Of a stretch of 64,000 nucleotides of DNA, positions 17,847 through 25,794 are shown one piece after another (positions within the stretch are counted from its first letter, which is position 1; every line of letters starts with the position of its first letter). A model generated the notes under the pieces. That model saw only the letters and a list, made by a program, of their open reading frames with translations, was not told where the DNA came from and ran no database searches. Origin of the DNA: Roseivirga ehrenbergii. Lineage in GTDB: Bacteria; Bacteroidota; Bacteroidia; Cytophagales; Cyclobacteriaceae. The DNA is taken from positions 124,001 through 188,000 of the forward strand of contig NZ_LQZQ01000045.1 in NCBI RefSeq assembly GCF_001593005.1, written 5' to 3'. The translations under genes and the position numbers were made by a program.

Positions 17847-18068
17847 ATGAGTGAAGAAATTAAAAATGAAGAGCAAAGGGATTCAAAGCTAACAGCCAAA
17901 GAAGCTTTTGATTTTGGCCCTGTTTTGGGATATTTTTTCAGAAAGAAAGATCCTTCGCGGCCTACCAATTTCAATATCAAGGCCATGCACACCATCAATA
18001 AAATTTCGATCATTATGTTTTTAATCGCAGTTATTGTGATTGTGAGCAGAGCGATTGGAAGGATGTAA
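17847..18068 (+). CDS. DUF6728 family small membrane protein
   Basis: 73 residues from the ATG at 17847, only 12 bp after ispG and probably on its transcript. A polar N-terminus ending in FGPVLGYFFRKKDPSRPTNF precedes one C-terminal transmembrane helix (about 48-68). The GYFFRKKD core fits the Bacteroidota family DUF6728; its function is unknown. Confidence 0.75.
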   Translation: MSEEIKNEEQRDSKLTAKEAFDFGPVLGYFFRKKDPSRPTNFNIKAMHTINKISIIMFLIAVIVIVSRAIGRM

Positions 18069-18095
18069 GTATAGTCTCTCCTTATTTTTTAAACT

Positions 18096-18452
18096 ATGTA
18101 CATTGATGAATTCAGAGAATATTGTATTGCTAAAAAGGGGGTGACGGAACACACTCCTTTTGGGCCAGATACATTGGTGTTAAAAGTGATGGACAAAATG
18201 TTTGCACTCACAGGCCTCGATGTATACGAATACATCAATTTAAAATGTGATCCTGAATACGCTGCTGAACTCAGAGAAAGAGAGCCTGGAATTACCCCGG
18301 GCTGGCACATGAACAAAAAGCATTGGAATTCTGTAAAAACCGATGGTACAGTTTCAGAAAGCTTACTAAAAGAACTGATAGATCATTCCTATAACCTTGT
18401 GGTGGAAGGTTTACCCAAGAAGGTTAAGGAAGAATGGCTGTCGCTAGAGTAA
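18096..18452 (+). CDS. MmcQ/YjbR family protein
   Basis: 118 residues, standard length for this family of small double-wing/CyaY-like proteins. Recognisable parts are YCIAKKGVTEHTPFG near the N-terminus, the strand VLKVMDKMFAL, and the end-region GWHMNKKHWNSV followed by ELIDHSYNLVVEGLPKK. Family members are annotated as DNA-binding on structural grounds, but the cellular role is not established. It lies just upstream of the his promoter on the same strand. Confidence 0.88.
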   Translation: MYIDEFREYCIAKKGVTEHTPFGPDTLVLKVMDKMFALTGLDVYEYINLKCDPEYAAELREREPGITPGWHMNKKHWNSVKTDGTVSESLLKELIDHSYNLVVEGLPKKVKEEWLSLE

Positions 18453-18490
18453 GAGCCTTATTAAGACTATACCATTTTTTTAAAATAACT

Positions 18491-18521
18491 TTTGCCTAAA
18501 CCATTTGCTTGGTTACCTTTG
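18491..18521 (+). promoter_or_regulatory. Consensus promoter of the his operon
   Basis: TTTG (18491-18494), 19 bp spacer, TACCTTTG (18514-18521): an exact match to the Bacteroidota consensus TTTG-N19-TAnnTTTG. The start of transcription should fall around 18525-18529, right at the leader-peptide ATG (18528). Confidence 0.85.
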
Positions 18522-18527
18522 CTCTCG

Positions 18528-18596
18528 ATGTTGAAAAACATACATATCGCTTCTACTTATGCACCTCATGTGCATCATTTCCACCATCTCTCGTAA
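18528..18596 (+). CDS. Histidine-rich leader peptide of the his operon
   Basis: A 22-codon frame, ATG at 18528 to TAA at 18596. It encodes MLKNIHIASTYAPHVHHFHH followed by Leu-Ser: six histidines, five of them within residues 14-20. This is the hallmark of transcription attenuation by ribosome stalling on uncharged His-tRNA. It lies between a consensus promoter and hisG, 184 bp before the hisG ATG. Because the predicted transcription start is within a few bases of the ATG, translation is probably leaderless or nearly so. The stop codon lies in the loop of a 7-bp hairpin. Confidence 0.85.
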   Translation: MLKNIHIASTYAPHVHHFHHLS

Positions 18597-18636
18597 GAGA
18601 GATATATATAACACCCTACCCGGCAGGTTCTGTCGG
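18586..18636 (+). promoter_or_regulatory. his attenuator hairpins
   Basis: Two clear hairpins follow the His codons. The first is ATCTCTC-GTAA-GAGAGAT (18586-18603), a perfect 7-bp stem with the leader stop codon in its loop. The second is CCGGCAG-GTT-CTGTCGG (18620-18636), 7 bp with one G-U pair. A ribosome stalled at the His run would cover the 5' arm of the first hairpin and free its 3' arm. The second hairpin is followed by an A/T-rich but not pure T tract, so the exact terminator is uncertain. A weaker pairing TTTCAG/CTGAAA lies at 18662-18708. Confidence 0.6.
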
Positions 18637-18780
18637 CACATTCGATTCAATTTATTACACCTTTCAGTTTAGCAGTTAGCTTATGCTCGCTTATCTGAAA
18701 AAACTCAAATCAATTTCTAAACATTTAGGGTTAGGTATGCTTTAAACTTTGATTTACCTGAACTCAACAAAAACATACAG

Positions 18781-19641
18781 ATGAAAAATACTTTGCGCAT
18801 AGCAGTACAGAAAAGTGGCAGATTGAGTGATGACTCGCTCGCATTAATAAAAGAATGTGGCATTAAAGTAAATAACGGCATGGGTAAGCTTAAGGCCGAA
18901 GCTTCAAACTTCCCTATGGAGTTTCTCTTTTTAAGAGATGACGATATTCCGGGTTACGTACAAGATGGAATTGCTGATATAGGAATTGTTGGTGCTAACG
19001 AAGCTGAAGAAAAGGATAAGCAAGTAGATTGGGTTAAGAAGCTCGGTTTTTCAAAATGTCGTCTTTCTTTGGCCATCGACAAAGCGGAAAGCTACAATGG
19101 AATTCAAGACTTTGAAGGGAAGAGTTTGGCCACTTCTTACCCGAAAATTTTAAGCGATTACCTCAAAGCGAATAACATCAATGCCGACATTCATGAAATC
19201 AGTGGTTCAGTAGAAATTGCCCCGAGTATTGGTTTGGCCTATGGAATCTGCGACATCGTTAGTTCTGGCTCTACCTTAATGAGCAATGGCCTAAAAGAGG
19301 TAGAAGTAATTTTCAAGTCGGAAGCTGTTATGCTGGCCAATAAGAATCTTTCAGCGGAGAAAAAGGAAATTCTTGATCGACTTATTTTTAGAATTGATTC
19401 TGTACAGACAGCAAAAAACAATAAATACATTTTATTAAACGCACCAAACGATGCTTTGGAGAGCATTATCAATATTCTTCCTGGAATGAAAAGCCCAACA
19501 GTTTTGCCGTTGGCGACTGAGGGTTGGAGCTCTGTTCACTCTGTAATACAGGAGGATGATTTTTGGGAGATAATTGAAGAGCTTCGCAATGCGGGTGCGC
19601 AAGGAATTTTAGTGGTGCCAATTGAAAAAATGATTCTATGA
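18781..19641 (+). CDS. hisG: ATP phosphoribosyltransferase, long form
   Basis: First enzyme of histidine synthesis, joining ATP and PRPP. 286 residues places it in the long-form, hexameric HisG class, with a C-terminal ACT-like domain (about 215-286: MKSPTVLPLATEGWSSVHSV) for feedback by histidine, so HisZ is not needed. The catalytic part has LRIAVQKSGRL and the PRPP-site region DIVSSGSTLMSNGL. It overlaps hisD by 4 bp (ATGA). Confidence 0.97.
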   Translation: MKNTLRIAVQKSGRLSDDSLALIKECGIKVNNGMGKLKAEASNFPMEFLFLRDDDIPGYVQDGIADIGIVGANEAEEKDKQVDWVKKLGFSKCRLSLAIDKAESYNGIQDFEGKSLATSYPKILSDYLKANNINADIHEISGSVEIAPSIGLAYGICDIVSSGSTLMSNGLKEVEVIFKSEAVMLANKNLSAEKKEILDRLIFRIDSVQTAKNNKYILLNAPNDALESIINILPGMKSPTVLPLATEGWSSVHSVIQEDDFWEIIEELRNAGAQGILVVPIEKMIL

Positions 19642-20927
19642 TCGTTTCCATTAACCCAAAAAGAGAGGAGCGGGAAGCTTTATTAAAGCGGCCTACGATG
19701 GAATTGGAAACCATTGAGGCCATTGTGAAGCCAGTAATGGAAGCGGTAAAAGCCGATGGAGATCAGGCTCTAATTGACTTCACCAAGAAGTTTGATGGAG
19801 TGGAAATCACCAATTTCGAAGTGTCTTCGGCTGAGATCGATGCCGCGGTAGGTTTGGTGCCAGAAGAATTGAAAGCGGCTATTCGTATTGCAAAACAGAA
19901 CATTGAGACTTTTCACATTGCCCAAAAAGGGGAGGTATTGAAGGTTGAAACCATGCCCGGTGTGAATTGTTACCGTAAATCTGTGGCTATTGAAAAGGTT
20001 GGTTTGTACATTCCAGGAGGGACAGCTCCCTTATTCTCTACTGTTTTGATGTTGGCCGTTCCTGCGAAAATTGCAGGCTGCAAAGAAATTGTGTTATGTA
20101 CACCTCCAGATAAAAATGGAAATGTTAATCCAGCCATCTTGTTTACAGCACAACTGGTGGGCGTAACTAAGATTTACAAGGTAGGTGGAGCCCAAGCCAT
20201 TGCAGCTTTAACTTTTGGAACCACCACTATTCCGAAAGTGAATAAAATTTTTGGCCCTGGAAATCAGTTTGTCACTGCTGCTAAACAACTGTCAACCAAG
20301 TATGGTTTGGCCATTGATATGCCTGCAGGCCCTTCGGAGGTAGCGGTGTATGCCGATGAAACAGCCATTCCAGCTTTTGTAGCTGCCGATTTACTCTCGC
20401 AAGCGGAACACGGTGCCGACTCTCAGGTAGTGTTGGTAGCTTCTTCTGAAGAAATTGTTAATGCGGTTCAACAAGAAGTGCAGACGCAATTATTAGCTTT
20501 ACCAAGAGCAGACTTGGCTTCCAAGGCCTTGGAAAACAGTGTGTCAATTGTGTTAGAGAATAGAGATCAGGCCATTGATTTATTAAATGAATACGGAGCG
20601 GAACACTTGATTCTATGTGTTGAGAAACCATGGGAAGTAGCTGATCAAATTATTAATGCAGGTTCTGTGTTTATTGGGAATTATACGCCAGAATCGGCAG
20701 GTGATTACGCTTCGGGCACGAATCATACGTTGCCTACCAATGGTTATGCGAAAATGTACAGCGGTGTTTCCTTAGATAGTTATGTAAAGAAGATTACCTA
20801 TCAGGAAATCACTAAAGAAGGACTTAAGAACTTAGGCCCTGTAGTGGAAATTATGGCCGAGGCTGAATTGCTTGAGGCACATAAGAATGCGGTTACTTTG
20901 AGACTTAAATCGTTGAACAATGTTTGA
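19638..20927 (+). CDS. hisD: Histidinol dehydrogenase
   Basis: Zinc enzyme for the last two steps, L-histidinol to L-histidine with two NAD+. 429 residues, normal length. Diagnostic regions are VGLYIPGGTAPLFSTVLM, FGPGNQFVTAAK, DMPAGPSEV and the zinc/active-site stretches DLLSQAEHGADSQ and GTNHTLPTNGYA. It overlaps hisG by 4 bp and hisC by 8 bp. Confidence 0.97.
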   Translation: MIVSINPKREEREALLKRPTMELETIEAIVKPVMEAVKADGDQALIDFTKKFDGVEITNFEVSSAEIDAAVGLVPEELKAAIRIAKQNIETFHIAQKGEVLKVETMPGVNCYRKSVAIEKVGLYIPGGTAPLFSTVLMLAVPAKIAGCKEIVLCTPPDKNGNVNPAILFTAQLVGVTKIYKVGGAQAIAALTFGTTTIPKVNKIFGPGNQFVTAAKQLSTKYGLAIDMPAGPSEVAVYADETAIPAFVAADLLSQAEHGADSQVVLVASSEEIVNAVQQEVQTQLLALPRADLASKALENSVSIVLENRDQAIDLLNEYGAEHLILCVEKPWEVADQIINAGSVFIGNYTPESAGDYASGTNHTLPTNGYAKMYSGVSLDSYVKKITYQEITKEGLKNLGPVVEIMAEAELLEAHKNAVTLRLKSLNNV

Positions 20928-21966
20928 TCCGAACGCACTCTTAAGAACGCACTTGCAAAAGTTAGTGCCATATTCGTCTGCCAGAGATGATTACAAGGGT
21001 AACGAAGGTGTCTTTTTGGATGCCAACGAAAATCCACTGGGTTCAATTACGGAAGAAGATTGGAACCGCTATCCTGATCCATACCAAAAGGAGTTGAAAG
21101 CTAGAATTGCTCAAATCAAGGGAGTGAGGTCAGAAAACATCTTTTTGGGAAATGGCAGCGATGAACCTATTGATTTATTATTCCGAGCTTTCTGCGAGCC
21201 AGAAAAGGATAATGTGATCATCAATCCGCCTACCTACGGTATGTACAAGGTAAGTGCCGACATTAATAATGTAGAGGCACGCGAAGTATTGCTGACAGCC
21301 GATTATGATTTAGACGTGGAGGCAATTAAATCGGCCGTTGACGAAAATACGAAAATCATCTTTATCTGTTCGCCCAATAATCCCACGGGAAATGATGTTT
21401 CCTTGGATAAGATCGAAGAGGTATTGCAGTTTTTCAAAGGTATTGTTTTGGTAGACGAGGCTTATGTAGATTTTACAAGTAGACAAAGTTTTGCGCTGAG
21501 GCTTGAAGAATTTCCCAACTTGTTGGTGCTTCAAACTTTCAGTAAAGCTTGGGGTTTAGCGGCCCTAAGGATAGGAATGGCTTTCGCTTCGGAAGAGATA
21601 TTGGCCATTTTGAACAAAATTAAAGCGCCTTATAACCTAAGTGGTTTAGTTCAGAAAACAGTTTTAAAAGCATTAGAAAACCTTGAGAAGAAGGATAAGA
21701 TGGTAGATCAAATTCTGAAAAATAGAGAATCTTTAGGTGAAGCTTTAAAGCAAACGCCTATGATTAAAACGATTTGCCCCACCGATTCAAACTTCTTTTT
21801 AGTGAAATTAGAGAATGCTTCAGACGTATATAAAAAGCTAATCGAACAGAAAATCATTCTTCGCGATCGGTCTAAAGTGGCGCTTTGCGAAGGTGGAATT
21901 AGAATTACTGTGGGCACTGAAAAGGAAAATGAATTACTGATTAAAGCACTCAAGAACTTAAATTAA
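20920..21966 (+). CDS. hisC: Histidinol-phosphate aminotransferase
   Basis: PLP aminotransferase converting imidazole-acetol phosphate to histidinol phosphate. 348 residues, fold type I. NPLG near residue 38, [10 protein letters not shown] for the PLP region, [10 protein letters not shown] with the conserved Asp, and [14 protein letters not shown] with the PLP-binding Lys. It overlaps hisD by 8 bp and is separated from hisB by 146 bp holding a palindromic repeat. Confidence 0.96.
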   Translation: MFDPNALLRTHLQKLVPYSSARDDYKGNEGVFLDANENPLGSITEEDWNRYPDPYQKELKARIAQIKGVRSENIFLGNGSDEPIDLLFRAFCEPEKDNVIINPPTYGMYKVSADINNVEAREVLLTADYDLDVEAIKSAVDENTKIIFICSPNNPTGNDVSLDKIEEVLQFFKGIVLVDEAYVDFTSRQSFALRLEEFPNLLVLQTFSKAWGLAALRIGMAFASEEILAILNKIKAPYNLSGLVQKTVLKALENLEKKDKMVDQILKNRESLGEALKQTPMIKTICPTDSNFFLVKLENASDVYKKLIEQKIILRDRSKVALCEGGIRITVGTEKENELLIKALKNLN

Positions 21967-21969
21967 ACC

Positions 21970-22094
21970 CGTCATTGCGAGAAACGAACCATGCGAAAGC
22001 AATGGCTCGTGACGAAGCAATCTCACTGTACCTTATAAAGAGATTGCTTCGTCACCTTTCTTTGCTATCGCAAGAAAGCCTCCTCGCAATGACG
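21970..22094. repeat. Nested palindromic repeat between hisC and hisB (copy 1)
   Basis: Outer arms CGTCATTGCGAG / CTCGCAATGACG (21970-21981 and 22083-22094) are perfect over 12 bp. Inner arms GACGAAGCAATCTC / GAGATTGCTTCGTC (22011-22024 and 22040-22053) are perfect over 14 bp. It would fold into a long hairpin in the his mRNA. Related copies lie at 37886-38142 and 63444-63644. Confidence 0.9.
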
Positions 22095-22112
22095 AACAAC
22101 CTATTTAACCAA

Positions 22113-23213
22113 ATGATGAAAAAAATACTCTTTATAGATCGTGACGGTACGATCATCGTTGAACCCAAAACCGACTTTCAAGTAGACTCTTTAGAGAAAC
22201 TTGAGTTTTTACCAGGTGCTATTTCTAACCTCAGGAAAATTGCCGAGCAGCTAGACTATCTACTTGTGATGGTGACCAATCAAGATGGATTGGGAACAGA
22301 TTCCTTCCCAGAAGAAACTTTTTGGCCAGCGCAGAATAAAATGCTCAAAACTCTTGAGGGCGAAGGGGTTGTTTTTGATGAAATTATCATCGATCGTACT
22401 TTTGCACACGAGAACGCACCAACCCGTAAACCTGGAACGGCTTTGCTTACTCAATTTACTAATGGTGATTATGATTTGGCAAATTCTTTCGTGTTGGGCG
22501 ATAGGGAAACCGACATTCAATTGGCAGAAAACCTTGGGGCTAAAGCCATTTTTATTGCTGAAGAACAAAATCCTAAAGCAGCATTAACCACAAATAGTTG
22601 GGATGAGATTTTCAGGTTCTTGCAGATGCCTCAGAGAAAAGCAGAAGTACATCGTGTAACCAAAGAGACGGATATTTTCATTCAGTTGAATTTAGATGGA
22701 ACAGGCCAATGCAATAATGAAACTGGTTTGGGCTTTTTCGATCACATGCTCGATCAGTTGGGGAAACACTCTGGTGCAGACTTAACGGTGAAGGTGAAAG
22801 GTGACTTACACATTGATGAACACCACACGATTGAAGATACGGCTTTGGCCTTGGGTGAAGCTTATGCGCTAGCCATAGGAGATAAAAAGGGTTTAAACCG
22901 ATATGGCTTTTTATTACCAATGGATGAAGCTTTGGCGCAAGTAGCCATCGACTTTAGCGGTAGGCCTTGGTTGGTTTGGGAGGCCGAGTTTAAACGTGAA
23001 ATGGTGGGCGATATGCCAACAGAAATGTTTATGCATTTCTTTAAATCCTTTTCCGATGCCGCCAAATGCAACCTGAATATTAAGGTAGAAGGCGATAACG
23101 AGCATCACAAAATAGAGTCGATTTTTAAAGCTTTTGCTAAGGCCATTAAAATGGCGGTAAAACGAAATCCAGATGAAATGGACATTCTGCCGAGTACCAA
23201 AGGCGTACTTTAA
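22113..23213 (+). CDS. hisB: Bifunctional histidinol-phosphatase / imidazoleglycerol-phosphate dehydratase
   Basis: 366 residues from the ATG at 22113 (MMKKILF; 22116 is also possible). The frame stays open for 46 more codons upstream, but those codons are the palindromic repeat and are not expected to be translated. N-terminal HAD phosphatase (1-165) with [12 protein letters not shown] as the nucleophile motif. C-terminal dehydratase (175-366) with metal-binding histidine motifs [14 protein letters not shown] and DEHHTIED, and later DNEHHKIES. The fusion is as in enterobacteria and many Bacteroidota. It is the last his gene here; hisH, hisA, hisF and hisIE must be elsewhere. Confidence 0.95.
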   Translation: MMKKILFIDRDGTIIVEPKTDFQVDSLEKLEFLPGAISNLRKIAEQLDYLLVMVTNQDGLGTDSFPEETFWPAQNKMLKTLEGEGVVFDEIIIDRTFAHENAPTRKPGTALLTQFTNGDYDLANSFVLGDRETDIQLAENLGAKAIFIAEEQNPKAALTTNSWDEIFRFLQMPQRKAEVHRVTKETDIFIQLNLDGTGQCNNETGLGFFDHMLDQLGKHSGADLTVKVKGDLHIDEHHTIEDTALALGEAYALAIGDKKGLNRYGFLLPMDEALAQVAIDFSGRPWLVWEAEFKREMVGDMPTEMFMHFFKSFSDAAKCNLNIKVEGDNEHHKIESIFKAFAKAIKMAVKRNPDEMDILPSTKGVL

Positions 23214-23232
23214 CCTGTCAAAACCGTTTTTT

Positions 23233-23261
23233 ACAACAGCCGAGTTGATCTCGGTTGTTGT
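23233..23261. other. Hairpin after hisB
   Basis: ACAACAGCCGAG / CTCGGTTGTTGT is a 12-bp stem with one G-U pair and a 5-nt loop, 19 bp after the hisB stop. There is no T-run after it on the coding strand, so it may be an imperfect terminator or an mRNA-stabilising 3' structure. Confidence 0.7.
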
Positions 23262-23341
23262 ATATTGATGATTATGTACCTATTGGCTTTCCATTTTAAA
23301 ATGACGCCCCAGATTAATGTAAAATTTTGTTATTTCGAGCG

Positions 23342-24262
23342 ATGAAATTTTTAATGACTTTTTTCGCCTTGTTATTGTTTGGGCAAGTTCAAGCTCAGAA
23401 TTTAGATTGGTGGGATCAACTGCATAATTACCCAGATGCCGCAGGACCAGATCGCTTGGATTACATTTCTATTTCACCGGGTTATTTAGGTCCTAATGCA
23501 CTTAGAATGCCTGTTTTGGGAAATGTGATTATTGATAATCATATTTCATTCGATATTCGCTATGAATATCATCAGGGCAATGGCGACATTACAAACAATG
23601 CCTTTTTACAATTGAACCTTCCTATTAAAAGAGATAAAGCCATGTTCTATGTAAACAGCATTCCTCTTGAAAGCTGGAATGTAGACGCCTCAACACGGGA
23701 TGAGCGCAGAATGATGGGCATTTCTGGAAAAGGAAAAACTACAGGAGATATCGCTTTCGGAATTATTTATAAAATTTTTACTGAGAAGAAAAACTGGCCA
23801 TTCAACTTTGCCATGCGGGCTCATGCAAAAACAACTACTGGAGGTAATTTGGCCAATGCGAGGTATACAGATGCAAGCATGTTGTATTGGGAGGGGAGCT
23901 TTAGTAGGTCGTTTTTCGAGCAAGAGAACTCTCGTTTTTTAGGTAAAATGATGTTGGGTTTTTACACTTATCAAACTAATGTTAACCGTTTGATCAATGG
24001 CGCTACGGAAAGGCAAAATGATGCCCCTTTATACGGTTTAGGTTTAGAGTATCATCACTCAAAGTGGCAAATAGATACTGATTGGTCAAACTATCAAGGT
24101 TACCAAAAGCACCGAGATAACCCTTCTTTTCTTCGCTTTAATTTGACTAGGCAACTGAATGGCGGAGCCATAAGTTTAGGCTATCATCACGGCTTGAGGC
24201 AGTGGGATTGGGATACTTTTTCAATCAATTATAGAATTCATGTAGCCGAAATTTTAGACTAG
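23342..24262 (+). CDS. Exported protein, putative outer-membrane beta-barrel
   Basis: 306 residues from the ATG at 23342 with a signal peptide (MKFLMTFFALLLFGQVQAQ). The mature part is rich in Tyr, Trp and Asn and shows alternating strands (YFTYQTN-like, ISLGYHHGLRQWDWD), ending in FSINYRIHVAEILD. This suggests an outer-membrane barrel, but I do not recognise a specific family. It is separated from hisB by 128 bp and a hairpin, so it is not an obvious his-operon member. Confidence 0.65.
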   Translation: MKFLMTFFALLLFGQVQAQNLDWWDQLHNYPDAAGPDRLDYISISPGYLGPNALRMPVLGNVIIDNHISFDIRYEYHQGNGDITNNAFLQLNLPIKRDKAMFYVNSIPLESWNVDASTRDERRMMGISGKGKTTGDIAFGIIYKIFTEKKNWPFNFAMRAHAKTTTGGNLANARYTDASMLYWEGSFSRSFFEQENSRFLGKMMLGFYTYQTNVNRLINGATERQNDAPLYGLGLEYHHSKWQIDTDWSNYQGYQKHRDNPSFLRFNLTRQLNGGAISLGYHHGLRQWDWDTFSINYRIHVAEILD

Positions 24263-24351
24263 TTTCTTGCTCAATTTAAGTCAGTAATCTTAACTGATAT
24301 AAGTCATCTTTTTATCTAAGCGTCATCAGTCCTGATGCATTGTATTGCCTT

Positions 24352-24359
24352 TATCTTTG
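24352..24359 (+). promoter_or_regulatory. -7 element upstream of the CoA-transferase gene
   Basis: TATCTTTG matches TAnnTTTG, 18 bp before the ATG at 24378. No clear -33 element. Confidence 0.45.
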
Positions 24360-24377
24360 ATTTAAGAAAAAGGAAAT

Positions 24378-25652
24378 ATGATGGAATATACCACAGCCGA
24401 AAAGGCAGTTGAATTGATAAAATCAGGTGATAGGGTGTTTATTCATACCGCAGCAGCTACACCTCAAGCCTTGGTTCAAGCCATGACCAAGCGTTCGCAT
24501 GAATTGCGTAATGTTGAAATATTTCATTTACATACAGAGGGCGAAGCTCCGTATGCTAAAAAGGAGTTTGCTGGTAGCTTTCATACAAACTCATTATTTG
24601 TTGCAGGAAATTGCAGAAACGCCATACATGAAGGGGATGCTGACTTCATTCCCTGCTTTTTAAGCGAAGTACCCATCATGTTCAGAAGAGGGGTGCTTCC
24701 TATTGATGTGGCCTTAATTCAAGTTTCACCACCCGATGCCCACGGTTTTACTTCTATGGGAGTTTCCGTAGACGCAAGTTTGGCTGCAGCTGAAAGTGCT
24801 AAAACGATAATCGCTCAAGTGAACCCTAATATGCCCAGAACCCATGGTGATGGAATGGTTCATATCAGAAACTTTGACGCGATGGTTTGGAGTGAAGAAC
24901 CAATTTTTGAAGCTAAAGCACACCAATTAACAGATGCTGAGGTGAAAATTGGGGGTTATATCGCTGAAATGATTGAGGACGGCTCAACATTACAAATGGG
25001 AATAGGGTCAATACCCGATGCTGTTTTGGCTTCGCTAGGAAACCATAAGGATTTGGGAGTGCATACCGAGATGTTTTCCGATGGGGTAGTTCCTTTAATG
25101 GAGAGTGGAGTAATCAATAATAAGTACAAAAAGAAACATCCTTATGCATTGGTGTCTGGATTTATGGTGGGGTCGAGAAAGTTATATGATTTTGTAGACG
25201 ATAACCCATCGATTAGAATGCTGGATATTGAATACGTAAACGATACCCGCGTAATTAGGCAAAACCCCAAAGTAATTAGTATCAATAGTGCAATAGAAGT
25301 GGATCTTACGGGTCAGGTTTGTGCCGATAGTATTGGTACTAAAATTTATTCTGGAGTAGGTGGGCAAATGGATTTTATTCGTGGAGCCTCGCTTTCAGAG
25401 GGAGGAAAGCCAATTATCGCATTATCGTCTGTAACTAATAAAGGAGAAAGTAAAATTGCTTCTTTTCTAAAGCCAGGGGCAGGTGTGGTTACCACTAGAG
25501 CCCACGTGCATTATATTGTTACCGAATATGGTGTGGCTAACTTATATGGTAAATCATTAAGGCAAAGGGCCAAGGCGCTGATTGATATTGCGCACCCAGA
25601 TCATAGAGAACGTTTGGAGCGTGAAGCTTTTACCCGATTTGTGCATTTTTAG
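24378..25652 (+). CDS. Acetyl-CoA hydrolase/transferase family protein
   Basis: 424 residues of the class-I CoA-transferase family (4-hydroxybutyrate CoA-transferase and acetyl-CoA hydrolase). Both halves are present: an N-terminal part (SGDRVFIHTAAATPQALVQA) and a C-terminal part (about 190-424) with LQMGIGSIPDAVLASL, the HTEMFSDG motif that carries the catalytic Glu, and GGQMDFIRGAS for CoA binding. It moves CoA between carboxylates such as acetate, butyrate or 4-hydroxybutyrate. The substrate is not determined by sequence. A purine-rich AAAGGAAA precedes the start. Confidence 0.92.
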   Translation: MMEYTTAEKAVELIKSGDRVFIHTAAATPQALVQAMTKRSHELRNVEIFHLHTEGEAPYAKKEFAGSFHTNSLFVAGNCRNAIHEGDADFIPCFLSEVPIMFRRGVLPIDVALIQVSPPDAHGFTSMGVSVDASLAAAESAKTIIAQVNPNMPRTHGDGMVHIRNFDAMVWSEEPIFEAKAHQLTDAEVKIGGYIAEMIEDGSTLQMGIGSIPDAVLASLGNHKDLGVHTEMFSDGVVPLMESGVINNKYKKKHPYALVSGFMVGSRKLYDFVDDNPSIRMLDIEYVNDTRVIRQNPKVISINSAIEVDLTGQVCADSIGTKIYSGVGGQMDFIRGASLSEGGKPIIALSSVTNKGESKIASFLKPGAGVVTTRAHVHYIVTEYGVANLYGKSLRQRAKALIDIAHPDHRERLEREAFTRFVHF

Positions 25653-25746
25653 ATATGTGTAGACTTTAGAGTAAGGGTAATTTTTTCTTTAGGTGTTATT
25701 TGAACGAGACATTTTGAGGAGAAAATAGCTTCACATTAACTACCTT

Positions 25747-25779
25747 GAATTCCAGCTAAACACTGGAATTCGTTTTTTT
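25747..25779 (+). terminator. Rho-independent terminator after the CoA-transferase
   Basis: Perfect 9-bp stem GAATTCCAG / CTGGAATTC with a 7-nt loop, followed by GTTTTTTT. It lies just before the next start codon (25795). Confidence 0.92.
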
Positions 25780-25794
25780 AAGGCCATTCCGATT

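Noticed and set aside
21975-22112. 46-codon N-terminal extension of HisB
   Set aside because: These codons are the palindromic repeat; HisB homology begins at [12 protein letters not shown] and the extension has no protein-like pattern.
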